From Prolixibacteraceae bacterium (GTDB lineage Bacteria; Bacteroidota; Bacteroidia; Bacteroidales; Prolixibacteraceae), in contig JABGRN010000049.1 in assembly GCA_018648265.1 (NCBI GenBank), positions 1 through 37,580 on the forward strand: 37,580 nucleotides of DNA. The letters are read 5' to 3'. Below, one piece after another: positions 16,798 through 25,451 of this stretch. Within the stretch, counting starts at the first letter, position 1, and the number at the start of each line of letters is the position of its first letter. Position numbers and translations under genes: made by a program. Under the pieces are notes generated by a model that searched no databases, was not told the origin of the DNA, and saw only the letters and a list, made by a program, of their open reading frames with translations.

Positions 16798-18039
16798 TTA
16801 ATTGAGGTTCAATATATACACCTGTCTTTCTCCTGTTGTTACTGAATTAAAACCTATCATATCACCATCGGGACTCCAGCGAGGGTGCAAATCGCACTGG
16901 GCATCTTTTCCATTTTCTCTAAATTCCGTGGGATGTACAAATCTGCCCATAGGCAAAACAGCTTCGGTCTCCATATTCATAAGATAGAGTTTCTGTTCTT
17001 TAGAACCTCTACTCGGATATGTATCGGTCACCATCCATTTCCCGTTTGGAGAAAAAGTACCATGCCCATCGTAATCCAGCAATCCATTTCCCAAACGCCG
17101 AAAGTTGTCCTCGCCAACGGTGAAGAGGATGTGTGCATTGTCTTTTGCTTTGTAAGTACCTGTAATCATCAAGTCGTTCTCATTAAGCCAATCGAAATGT
17201 GAGCCTCCCCATCCATCAGGAAAACAACGTTGGAGGTTTGTTCCATCTCTGTTTATGGTAAACGATGTGGTATTTCTTTTTGGAATTGCCCGCGACAGCC
17301 AAAATATTTTTCCTCCTTCACGACTAAACAAAACATGATTGAAGTAGCCTATCCCACCTTCCTCCACATCGGGGACCTGTTCCGTTACATCGCTAATTGA
17401 AATAAGAAGTGTTGCCTCCCCTGTTTCGAGGTTCACAAGGAATAATCCATCATCTTCCGGAAATTTTATATTAAGTTGTGCATCTTGTCCATCGCCCCCA
17501 TAACCATACGATTCTCGGGTGGTTCGAAGTCGTGAGAAGTTTATACTAACAGCCTCCTTGCCATTTGGCGAAACAGCTGCAATTGGATACGGAATAGTTT
17601 TAATTTTCTCCTTCGTATGAACATCCATAATAATAGAAACGAATTTTCCATCGACATAATCGTTGTAAATTATTTGTGAATTTGGATTTGTGCCAAGCCA
17701 GTGAGCCATACAACCTTGTTGAAAATTCCATGCCCGGGTTTCGGCTAAAGGAATAAATTCATTTGTTGTTAAATCAACTAAACCGAGGGTTGCAGGGTCA
17801 TTTTCGGTTGGCAACCTGTATTTAATTGGTGTCTGAAGTACTGTTACATATCGCTGATCTGCACTCCATGAATTGATACCATAATAACTTGCGAACAAGT
17901 GTTCGTTAGGACCTGATGTAATTGCAAAAGGTTCAGAAACAGCAGGAAATTCATTTGCATTTCCTTTTTGTTTTTCTTTACAACTAAAACCTGATAATAC
18001 AATTATAAATATGAAATAAATAAGAAGATTGTTTTTCAT
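16798..18039 (-). CDS. TolB-like beta-propeller lipoprotein, oligogalacturonate-lyase-like (paralogue 2)
   Basis: This 413-residue protein has the lipobox SGFSC with Cys20, so it is membrane-anchored, whereas its paralogue at 9794-11077 has an ordinary Sec signal. Shared blades include AITSGPNEHLFASYYG, AWNFQQGCMAHWLG, INFSRLRTTRESYGYG, EDDGLFLVNLETGEATLLIS, YFNHVLFSREGGKIFWLSR and FSPNGKWMVTDTY. The conserved RL-x-x-x-R, FNH and SHFDW/GHPEW positions are candidates for ligand contacts. As for its partner, a propeller lyase or an oligosaccharide-binding role are both open. The duplication within one locus suggests two related oligosaccharide targets or division of labour between soluble and surface forms. 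Confidence 0.8.
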   Translation of the reverse strand: MKNNLLIYFIFIIVLSGFSCKEKQKGNANEFPAVSEPFAITSGPNEHLFASYYGINSWSADQRYVTVLQTPIKYRLPTENDPATLGLVDLTTNEFIPLAETRAWNFQQGCMAHWLGTNPNSQIIYNDYVDGKFVSIIMDVHTKEKIKTIPYPIAAVSPNGKEAVSINFSRLRTTRESYGYGGDGQDAQLNIKFPEDDGLFLVNLETGEATLLISISDVTEQVPDVEEGGIGYFNHVLFSREGGKIFWLSRAIPKRNTTSFTINRDGTNLQRCFPDGWGGSHFDWLNENDLMITGTYKAKDNAHILFTVGEDNFRRLGNGLLDYDGHGTFSPNGKWMVTDTYPSRGSKEQKLYLMNMETEAVLPMGRFVHPTEFRENGKDAQCDLHPRWSPDGDMIGFNSVTTGERQVYILNLN

Positions 18040-18086
18040 TACATGTTATTTACTCGTTAAAAAATATCTCGTTTTGAATCTATAGT

Positions 18087-19694
18087 TTAAATAAGCACTC
18101 TTTCCTTTACTCCTTTATAATGTTTTGATTTGTTCTTTTGTAACCACTCCAAAAGGCTTTCCCTGAGTTCTTCTGCTTTTTCAGCATATTGTTCTTTGTT
18201 TGGATTTCTGCCAATAAGGTTATTCATTTCATACGGATCGCTGTTTAAATCGTACATAGCATTTATAACTTTCGATTCTTTTGAATAGGGAATTATCATT
18301 TTCCAGCCATCTTTTACAATCATATAATTTGGGGAAATATCGCCACGGTAATCCCATTCGGTAACCACATATTTCCCGTGTTTTTTATCTGTTCCATTTA
18401 TTAAACCGCGCAAACTTTTGCCATCCGATTTATGTTCTCCAACTTTCAAATAGTCCAAAATAGTTGCAAATAAATCGACATTAGAAATGTATCCATCTAC
18501 AATAGTTTTCTTTTTTATTTCACCCGGAAAACGAATCAATAAAGGAATATGTGCAGACTCTTCGTAAAATACATTTTTCTCACGTAATCCGTGTGCACCA
18601 AGCATTTCGCCGTGGTCGCTTGTGAAAATTACCAAAGTATTTTCTGTTAATCCGTTTTCATCAAGAGTTTTTAGAATTTTCCCTACCCAGTCATCAATTT
18701 CCTTTACCAGGCCGTAATAATTGGAAATCATGTATTTGATTTCTTCAGGATTAGAATACTCCGGATTTTTTAATCTACCGTTTGCCGATAAATAAGGTGA
18801 ATTTTGCATGTCGTCGGAAATACTTAAAGGCGCAAGCATTTCGCTTGCAGGATACATGCTAAAATATGGTTCGGGTGGCAACATTGGAGCGTGCGGAAAA
18901 TGAAAAGAACAGGTAATACTAAACGGTTTGTCCTTCAACCTTTCGATGGCTTCAATGGTTTGTTTTGCCTGAAATGCAGTTAATGTGTGCTCCTTTGAAA
19001 TTTGCAATTTTCCGTGCATATCGCATTGTGGAAACTTCAGATTTTGTTCTTTCAGTTCCTTATCTGTCATCCCATGATGTTTATCCAAGGGATCTGTTAC
19101 ATAAGGCATCCCTGTCATTTTATCGTACAATTCTCCTTTTTCTAACTCTCTGTTTGAAACATTTTTATACAGATAATCGAGATGCACAAATTTTTGACCT
19201 CCGTGACCAAAAATCGGCTTTCCGCTTTTCGATTCTTTTAACGGATTTTTATATATCTCGGTGTGTGAAGTCTGGCTGTGCCATTTGCCATAATACTCAC
19301 AATGGTATCCATTATCCGAAAGAATCTCATCGAAGGTTGGCATGTTCATCAAACCTTTTTCATCATTATAATACGCTTTATCATTGGTTTTCATCCCATT
19401 ATTTTCGACAGTTGTACCCGTTAAAATGGAAGATCTGGCAGGAGCGCATACTGCACAAGCAGTATAAGCATTTTTAAAATACACACCCTGATTTGCCAGG
19501 CGATCGAGATTTGGAGTTTCCAAAACCGTATTTCCGGCAATGCTAAGTGCATCGTATCTTTGCTGATCGGTCATTATAAACAGCAGGTTTTTCTTTTGCT
19601 TTTCTTCTGCATTGGCTGAATGTGCAATAAGTAAAATCCCTACAATAATAAAAGTAGTTATTGAAAGAATTTTAAATAGGTTTCTAATATTCAT
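18087..19694 (-). CDS. S1 family sulfatase, secreted (sulfatase 2)
   Basis: This 535-residue protein has a signal peptide ending AHSANAE (about residue 30). The formylglycine motif is CAPAR with Cys83, metal-binding Asp43 lies in MTDQQRYDAL, YGKWHSQ is present and FTSDHGEMLGAHG carries the second metal site. The segment after the motif reads LTGTT, lacking the usual Arg. An alpha/beta/alpha core with a C-terminal four-strand subdomain fits the normal S1 length. The YFSMYPASE segment and the HFPHAP segment are typical of choline-sulfatase-like subfamilies. The gene is 34 bp downstream of sulfatase 3 and 47 bp upstream of the propeller lipoprotein gene, suggesting co-transcription. Confidence 0.96.
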   Translation of the reverse strand: MNIRNLFKILSITTFIIVGILLIAHSANAEEKQKKNLLFIMTDQQRYDALSIAGNTVLETPNLDRLANQGVYFKNAYTACAVCAPARSSILTGTTVENNGMKTNDKAYYNDEKGLMNMPTFDEILSDNGYHCEYYGKWHSQTSHTEIYKNPLKESKSGKPIFGHGGQKFVHLDYLYKNVSNRELEKGELYDKMTGMPYVTDPLDKHHGMTDKELKEQNLKFPQCDMHGKLQISKEHTLTAFQAKQTIEAIERLKDKPFSITCSFHFPHAPMLPPEPYFSMYPASEMLAPLSISDDMQNSPYLSANGRLKNPEYSNPEEIKYMISNYYGLVKEIDDWVGKILKTLDENGLTENTLVIFTSDHGEMLGAHGLREKNVFYEESAHIPLLIRFPGEIKKKTIVDGYISNVDLFATILDYLKVGEHKSDGKSLRGLINGTDKKHGKYVVTEWDYRGDISPNYMIVKDGWKMIIPYSKESKVINAMYDLNSDPYEMNNLIGRNPNKEQYAEKAEELRESLLEWLQKNKSKHYKGVKERVLI

Positions 19695-19728
19695 TTTGGT
19701 TTAGATTTTTTATAATTTAGGTTAAAAA

Positions 19729-21108
19729 TTATTCAAACATATATAAACGTTTTCTCATTTCAGAAACAACAGTCAAAAATTCTGGATTTTCTGCAAGATT
19801 ATTGTATTCCACAGGATCATTTTTTTGGTCATATAACTCCCTTCCCTTTTCCCCGTTATCCCATTCAATGTATCTGTAATTTTTATTTTTTATCATTCTG
19901 CCCATCATTTCACCTCTTCTCACAACAGCACGAACCTCGCTACGGAAAGGCAATGATGGATTGTTAACCACCTCCGCAAAACTTCTACCTTCCAAATGTT
20001 CAGGAATTTCTTCTAATTGAAAAAGATTTGAAAGTGTTGGATAAATGTCAATAAATTCGAACATTGCATCTGATTTAACACCCTTTCCTCCCACCGACTG
20101 CCCGGCCATTATAAAAGGTGCGTTCGTTCCTTTTTCATAAATAGTTACTTTGTTCCACCAATTATGTTCCCCAAGGTGATATCCATGGTCGCCAAAAAAT
20201 ATAATAAGTGTATTTTCCAGTTGACCGGATTCTTTGAGCGCATCTAATAATTTACCCACTTGGGCATCCATAAAACTGGTGCACGCATAATAAGACCTTA
20301 GAAACTCTCTTTTATCCTGATCTGTAAATTTGTTAAATACAGTGGTTGCTCCGGGTAGCGAATGTTTGTACGGTGGTTTCCAACCCTCGGGCAAAACAGG
20401 TGGATCGCAATCTTCCAAAGGATACATATCGAAATACTTTTTAGGCGCAATAAACGGGTCGTGTGGTTTGTGAAAACCCACAGCCAAAAAGAATGGTTTT
20501 TCCTTTTTTGCTTTTATAAATTCAAACGCTTTTTTAGCAATCTGCCCGTCGGCCTGATCCTCGTCATTACCTTCGGCTATTTTCCAATGGCACCATTTTA
20601 ATACACCATCTGTAATATTTCTTGTTTCACCTTCTTTACCCAATTCTGTTGCACTGTAACCATATATTTCGTCCCATGCGGTGGGATCGTTATGATCTTT
20701 GGAACCATGAAAAACTTTTCCGAGACTCATGGTATAATATCCATTCTGACGAAACAAGGCAGGCATTGTAGTTCTGTCGCCAATAACCGATTTAAGGGGT
20801 GTTCGGTTGTCCAAGATGCCAATGGATTCAGGTCGCAATCCCGAAAGAAAAGAACCACGACTTGGACCACATACTGCATAATTACAATAGGCATGGTTGA
20901 ACTTTACTCCACTCTCTGCTAATTTATCGATGTTGGGCGTTTTTACTATTGGATGTCCATAACAACCTAAAGTGGTATTTAAATCATCTACAACTATAAA
21001 AAGTACATTTTTATCTGTCTTCTTTTCTTCGCTATTATTTTTAGATTTTGAAAAGGTACATCCAACAACAATACTAATAAGTGTGACAACAACTAAAATT
21101 TTTCTCAT
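19729..21108 (-). CDS. Iduronate-2-sulfatase-like S1 sulfatase, lipoprotein (sulfatase 3)
   Basis: This 459-residue protein has the lipobox IVVGC with Cys17. The opening VLFIVVDDLNTTLGCYGHP, the motif CGPSR with Cys80, LRPESIGILDN, GFHKPHDPF and FFGDHGYHLGEHNWWNK are the hallmarks of iduronate-2-sulfatase-like S1 enzymes. These often act on 2-O-sulfated uronic acids or related pyranoses. The exact sugar is not determinable. It lies between the GH71/99-like gene (39 bp gap) and sulfatase 2 (34 bp gap), all in one likely operon. Confidence 0.95.
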   Translation of the reverse strand: MRKILVVVTLISIVVGCTFSKSKNNSEEKKTDKNVLFIVVDDLNTTLGCYGHPIVKTPNIDKLAESGVKFNHAYCNYAVCGPSRGSFLSGLRPESIGILDNRTPLKSVIGDRTTMPALFRQNGYYTMSLGKVFHGSKDHNDPTAWDEIYGYSATELGKEGETRNITDGVLKWCHWKIAEGNDEDQADGQIAKKAFEFIKAKKEKPFFLAVGFHKPHDPFIAPKKYFDMYPLEDCDPPVLPEGWKPPYKHSLPGATTVFNKFTDQDKREFLRSYYACTSFMDAQVGKLLDALKESGQLENTLIIFFGDHGYHLGEHNWWNKVTIYEKGTNAPFIMAGQSVGGKGVKSDAMFEFIDIYPTLSNLFQLEEIPEHLEGRSFAEVVNNPSLPFRSEVRAVVRRGEMMGRMIKNKNYRYIEWDNGEKGRELYDQKNDPVEYNNLAENPEFLTVVSEMRKRLYMFE

Positions 21109-21147
21109 AACAAAATTAAATTAACTGAACATAACTATTTATTTGAT

Positions 21148-22452
21148 TTAGCGTTCAGGCATTTCTGTACTAGCCGGAATCTCTTTACGCAACATTTTTG
21201 CTCCAAGTCCTGTTAGCCATAAATAATGGTCGGAAGGCACTCCATCGTTATCCACAAAATGAGCTTCATCACTATTTGGTGGTGTGTCTGTAATTTTCAT
21301 AATTGCCGTTCCCTCATCAATTTCATCGAACATTGCCACGTACAACATTTCAGCACCTGCAGAAATCATTGTCGTAATCTGATCCCAGTAAAACCGGCCA
21401 CCCAATCTTGGAATGGCTCCATAAGCCGTGTAACGCGCCAAATCCTTTTTGCCCAACGACAAGTTTCTCCAACTAAATCCGGGGTAAGCAATTGGCACAT
21501 AATCAATTCCGTTTTCTTTGGTCCATTTCAAATCGGCAATTACATGGTCTCGAATATGATCCATTGGTTTATGAACCAGAGGTGTAAAACGTTGTACCAT
21601 CCACGGCAGAACAATATCAACCGACTTAATAATGTCATGTAAATAAGGATCGGGTAAACAATCTTTATTCAATTCGCGAAAGTATGTGGGCACTCCTAAC
21701 ATAACTGAACATCCTCCATATTCAGGGTCATTTTTCAGGAAATCGATTAAGCGATTAACTCCAATTTTCCTACTATCGTAAGGACGGTCAGGAAAACCAA
21801 CTCCCCAAATAGCTACCAAAGGTTTTCCATTGTGATGAAGATAGGTTTGATTTTCTCCCTGATTGGTAACTTTCAGCTCATCAACCAACATTTTCCAATC
21901 TTCTATTACCGATGAACAATCTTCGCCATCGGCTTTTAAACCCGACAAATCATACATTACGGCAATTGCCCTTTCATTTTTCTTAGCCGCCTCCAGTGCA
22001 TTTCGAAGAATTATATCCTGTGATTTGTTTGAATTTTTGTAGCCACGTGTGACACCAAAAAATCGTTGCATAAAAACGCCGTCAACTCCATATTCTTTCA
22101 TCCATTTAAAATGGAGTTCTGTGGTACTTTTATCAACGGAACTAAATACTTCGGCTGCTTTCCCATTCTCATATTTGAAGCTTGTTTTGTAAGTTTTCTC
22201 ATATTCCGAAACATCAGGCCAAAAGTCAATTGTATTGTGTTCTGTATCAAACTTACCATTTCTCCCAAAATGTCCCCATCCACTGTCTGAACCATCACCT
22301 TCTGCACGAAACCAACCCTGATATCCTGCCATCACTAATCCTTTGTAGCTTTTGTACAAGGTACTTTTACCATGTTTATTTTGACCGTTAACATTAAATA
22401 TTATAACAGCAAAAAGAAGGAAAATAATAATTCTATTTTTAACTAAATTCAT
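21148..22452 (-). CDS. GH71/99-like glycoside hydrolase, secreted
   Basis: This 434-residue protein has a signal peptide ending FNVNGQ (residue 24). It contains GLVMAGYQGWFRAEGDG (about 38-54), GVDGVFMQRFFG, AVMYDLSGL, LVAIWGVGFPDRPY, IAYPGFSW and a C-terminal YVAMFDEIDEGTAI. These are the landmarks of the GH71/99-like group, TIM-barrel enzymes related to endo-alpha-1,2-mannosidases/mannanases (GH99) and alpha-1,3-glucanases (GH71). Next to GH38 and GH29 genes, an endo-acting role on a mannose-containing backbone or side chain is plausible but inferred. It starts 12 bp after sulfatase 4 and is followed by sulfatase 3. Confidence 0.85.
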   Translation of the reverse strand: MNLVKNRIIIFLLFAVIIFNVNGQNKHGKSTLYKSYKGLVMAGYQGWFRAEGDGSDSGWGHFGRNGKFDTEHNTIDFWPDVSEYEKTYKTSFKYENGKAAEVFSSVDKSTTELHFKWMKEYGVDGVFMQRFFGVTRGYKNSNKSQDIILRNALEAAKKNERAIAVMYDLSGLKADGEDCSSVIEDWKMLVDELKVTNQGENQTYLHHNGKPLVAIWGVGFPDRPYDSRKIGVNRLIDFLKNDPEYGGCSVMLGVPTYFRELNKDCLPDPYLHDIIKSVDIVLPWMVQRFTPLVHKPMDHIRDHVIADLKWTKENGIDYVPIAYPGFSWRNLSLGKKDLARYTAYGAIPRLGGRFYWDQITTMISAGAEMLYVAMFDEIDEGTAIMKITDTPPNSDEAHFVDNDGVPSDHYLWLTGLGAKMLRKEIPASTEMPER

Positions 22453-22464
22453 TTCTTCAATAAT

Positions 22465-23886
22465 TTATTCGTTTGGAATTGATTCTTTAAAATCTGCAAT
22501 AAGTTGTAAAAGTTCTTCTACTTTTACAGGATTTTTATCTGCTACATTTTGAGATTCAGTAATATCTGTTTTTAAATTGAATAACTGAATATCACTTTCT
22601 GATTCATCAGGAGTTACACCCGGATACAAAGCAGGTGTTGCTTGCCCGGTCATACGTGCAATTATTGTAGTTCCATCGGGACCACGAGAATCTTTCCAGG
22701 TACTTAAATCTACAGTTCGGCGGTGTCTTGGTTTCCTGACAAATAGTTTCCATTCTCTATGCCTGACCGACATAATATGTTGATTGTGCATGCTAAAAAC
22801 GGGTGCATGTTCAATTTGATTTCCTTTTAATATTTCGATAATATCCTGTCCATCTAAGGTATTTTTGTTTGCAGGATTAACTCCTGCAAGCGATAATAAA
22901 GTTGGATAAACATCAGGAGACCAGCAAGGTACATTTACTTTAGAATTTAATGGAAATACTTTTTCGTATTGAATAATAAATGGGACACGAATTCCACCTT
23001 CCCATGTTGTGGCTTTCATCCCTTTTAATCCCCCTGAACTTCCGCCATACCAGGGACCATTATCAGACATAAATATAACAATAGTCTTTTCTAATATTTC
23101 TAAATCTTTCAGTGTATTAATAATTTCGCCAACCGACCAGTCCAACTCCCGAATTACATCTGCATAAAGATCGTTTGGAGTATCTGGTGTATAAAACCTG
23201 TCGCTAACGGCTAAAGGTTTGTGAGGCATTGCATGGCATAAATGAAGAAAAAAAGATTCGCTCTTGTTTTTAGTAATAAACTCAATAGCTTTCTCCGTGT
23301 ATTTTTTTGTTAGAAAATTTTGATCAACCGGATATTCAACGGTATCCATGTTTTCTACAATTTGGACTGGACGCATATCGTTGGAATAAAGAATGCCATA
23401 ATATTCATCGAAACCGTGTTTTACAGGAAAAAATTCTTCCTTATGTCCCATGTGCCATTTCCCGATACATTTCGTGTGATAACCGGCTTCCTGAAAAGAT
23501 TCACCTAATGTAATTTCGTTGGCTGCAATACCAATGTCGTTAACCCCCCGGTCCGGTGTTGGGTTGCGAATCATACCATGTCTTAAAGGAAATCTGCCGG
23601 TTAACAAAGTAGCTCTCGATGGAGCACAGTAAGGAGTTGGAACATAAAAATCGGTGCAACTTACTCCGTTCTCAGCCAGCTTGTCGATATGCGGTGTTTC
23701 ATAGTTTTGTTGACCGTAACAGGAAATATCGCCATAACCTAAATCGTCTGTTAAAATAATAAGGACATTGGGTTTTTGTTCTGTTTCAAGCCCTTCTTTT
23801 GTATTAGCACAACTTGCAATCAGAAGAAATATCGAAATAAAAAGGAAAGCAACTTTTTGGTGGTTTATCAGATTTATCTTTTTCAT
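22465..23886 (-). CDS. Arylsulfatase-A/GALNS-like S1 sulfatase, lipoprotein (sulfatase 4)
   Basis: This 473-residue lipoprotein has the lipobox IASC with Cys26. VLIILTDDLGYGDISCYG carries two metal-binding Asp residues. CAPSRATLLTGRFP contains the formylglycine site at Cys87 and matches the complete C-x-P-S-R-x-x-x-LTGR consensus. GKWHMGH and FMSDNGPWYGGSSGGLKG (Asp-Asn metal pair) follow. The Asp-Asn pair and the GGLKG-x-K-x-x-x-WEGG-x-RVP string place it with arylsulfatase A / GALNS-type sulfatases, different from sulfatases 1-3, which have Asp-His. It probably cuts sulfate from terminal residues at the cell surface. Confidence 0.96.
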   Translation of the reverse strand: MKKINLINHQKVAFLFISIFLLIASCANTKEGLETEQKPNVLIILTDDLGYGDISCYGQQNYETPHIDKLAENGVSCTDFYVPTPYCAPSRATLLTGRFPLRHGMIRNPTPDRGVNDIGIAANEITLGESFQEAGYHTKCIGKWHMGHKEEFFPVKHGFDEYYGILYSNDMRPVQIVENMDTVEYPVDQNFLTKKYTEKAIEFITKNKSESFFLHLCHAMPHKPLAVSDRFYTPDTPNDLYADVIRELDWSVGEIINTLKDLEILEKTIVIFMSDNGPWYGGSSGGLKGMKATTWEGGIRVPFIIQYEKVFPLNSKVNVPCWSPDVYPTLLSLAGVNPANKNTLDGQDIIEILKGNQIEHAPVFSMHNQHIMSVRHREWKLFVRKPRHRRTVDLSTWKDSRGPDGTTIIARMTGQATPALYPGVTPDESESDIQLFNLKTDITESQNVADKNPVKVEELLQLIADFKESIPNE

Positions 23887-23976
23887 ATGATTGCAGTTGT
23901 TTATTTATAGAATATCATACCGTAGTTGTATATTTATTGTAAATCATTCTTATCAAAATTTAATAAATTGAAGTTT

Positions 23977-25437
23977 CTATCGTGTTGATTCAGCTTTTCT
24001 AATCCTGTTTAGCTCTTCAGATAGCTCTTTAACTACATCTGGTTTTTTACTAAAAAGGTTTACATTTTCTCCCGGGTCGCTGGCCAAATTAAATAGTTGT
24101 GGGGTGAATGTATTTTTCACTCTTTTCAATTTATTCTCCGATAAACCAACAGGAGGTGTATCGTCAATGTATTTCCAATCGCCAACACGAATTGCGTGCA
24201 TCCCATTTGCATCGGCAGTCACCATTGTATTTCTCGGATGTTTGTTTTCTGTATTCGTTAATGAAGGCAAAAAACTAAAACTATCGGGAGCAACATCTTT
24301 TGCTTTTGGCATTTTGCCATCTGTAATGTCTGCAACCGTGGCAAAAATGTCAAGCAAGTTTATCAAGTCGTTTGAAGTAGTACCTTCTTTTACCTTTTCC
24401 GGCCAGGAAACGATGAAAGGCACTCGGGTTCCACCTTCCCAAATGGTGTGTTTGTCTCCTCTCAACTCACCATTTATTTTTAACCCTTTTTCAATGGCTG
24501 CAATTTCCGGTGCTTCCGGTCGGTTGCCCGGTATTTCACCTCCATTGTCGCTTGAAAAAATAACGATGGTATTTTCCATCAGCCCCATATATTTTAATGT
24601 TTCAAGTATGCGGCCAACACTAAGGTCTAAATCCTGAATAAAATCTCCGTAAGGACCGCAATCACTTAAACCACGCATATAGTCTGACGGAGTAATTGGG
24701 TGATGAACGGCAACAGCAGCAAAATAAAGGAAGAATGGATTATCTCTGTTTTGTTGTTTTATCCAGTCAACGGTTTTGTCTGTTAAGTCTCCCATTACAT
24801 CTTTATTTGTACGCTGAGGTGCATCGTACCCAATGTAAGGAGTGCTATAAAAAGTACGGGAATAATTATTCACTTTGTCTGTTCTTAAACCATAAATATG
24901 ATCATTTTCGATGAACACACCCAACATATCACCATGGTTTTGTGGTACTCCAAAATGATAATCAAATCCTAAATCAAGCGGACCGGGAGACATTGATTTT
25001 GTATAATCCAGTGGTTCTTTTCCATATCCAAGATGCCATTTCCCTATTGCTGCTGTACTATAACCGCGCTCTTTTAGCCAATCGGCTATTGTAACTCTTT
25101 CGGTATCGGGCAATAATTCATCAACAGGATTTGTTACCCCAAGTTTTAACGGTGAGCGCCACGGGTATCGTCCTGTTAAAAAACCATATCGTGTGGGCGT
25201 ACAAATTGATGCTGGTGTACTTGCATTGGTAAAACGCATGCCTTGTTCTGCTAATCTATCTATATGGGGTGTGCGAACCAGATTTTTATCGGCGCCATAA
25301 GAATTTAAACTGCTGTAGCCAAAATCATCGGCTAGAATAAAAACGATGTTAGGTTTTTGAGTCTGCCCAACGAGATTATTTACTGATAAAATTCCCAAAA
25401 TCAGGAATACAAATAGTTTTAGGTTTAGATGTTTCAT
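23977..25437 (-). CDS. Arylsulfatase-A/GALNS-like S1 sulfatase, secreted (sulfatase 5)
   Basis: This 486-residue protein has a Sec signal ending NLVGQ (residue 25). IVFILADDFGYSSLNSYG contains metal Asp residues, and CTPTRYGFLTGRYPWRS has the formylglycine Cys79. GKWHLGYG, VHHPITPSDYMRG, FSSDNGGE and LRGDKHTIWEGGTRVPF follow. The Asp-Asn metal pair and the WEGG-x-RVPF string put it in the same broad group as sulfatase 4, though the two differ widely in the middle of the protein. It sits 14 bp downstream of sulfatase 6 and 90 bp upstream of sulfatase 4. The HHP-x-TP substrate loop is typical of exo-acting sugar sulfatases. Confidence 0.96.
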   Translation of the reverse strand: MKHLNLKLFVFLILGILSVNNLVGQTQKPNIVFILADDFGYSSLNSYGADKNLVRTPHIDRLAEQGMRFTNASTPASICTPTRYGFLTGRYPWRSPLKLGVTNPVDELLPDTERVTIADWLKERGYSTAAIGKWHLGYGKEPLDYTKSMSPGPLDLGFDYHFGVPQNHGDMLGVFIENDHIYGLRTDKVNNYSRTFYSTPYIGYDAPQRTNKDVMGDLTDKTVDWIKQQNRDNPFFLYFAAVAVHHPITPSDYMRGLSDCGPYGDFIQDLDLSVGRILETLKYMGLMENTIVIFSSDNGGEIPGNRPEAPEIAAIEKGLKINGELRGDKHTIWEGGTRVPFIVSWPEKVKEGTTSNDLINLLDIFATVADITDGKMPKAKDVAPDSFSFLPSLTNTENKHPRNTMVTADANGMHAIRVGDWKYIDDTPPVGLSENKLKRVKNTFTPQLFNLASDPGENVNLFSKKPDVVKELSEELNRIRKAESTR

Positions 25438-25451
25438 TTGCTTTTTTATAT

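Noticed and set aside
18965-19477. 170-residue frame on the + strand inside sulfatase 2
   Set aside because: Fully antisense to a well-conserved sulfatase; no domain or start context.
21111-21118. TAATTTTG (minus strand), a match to the -7 promoter consensus before sulfatase 3
   Set aside because: It lies 2 bp from the ATG at 21108, leaving no untranslated leader, and no -33 element; most likely chance in AT-rich DNA.
24104-24637. 177-residue frame on the + strand inside sulfatase 5
   Set aside because: Antisense shadow; Ser/Phe-rich composition follows from the reverse complement of the sulfatase codons.
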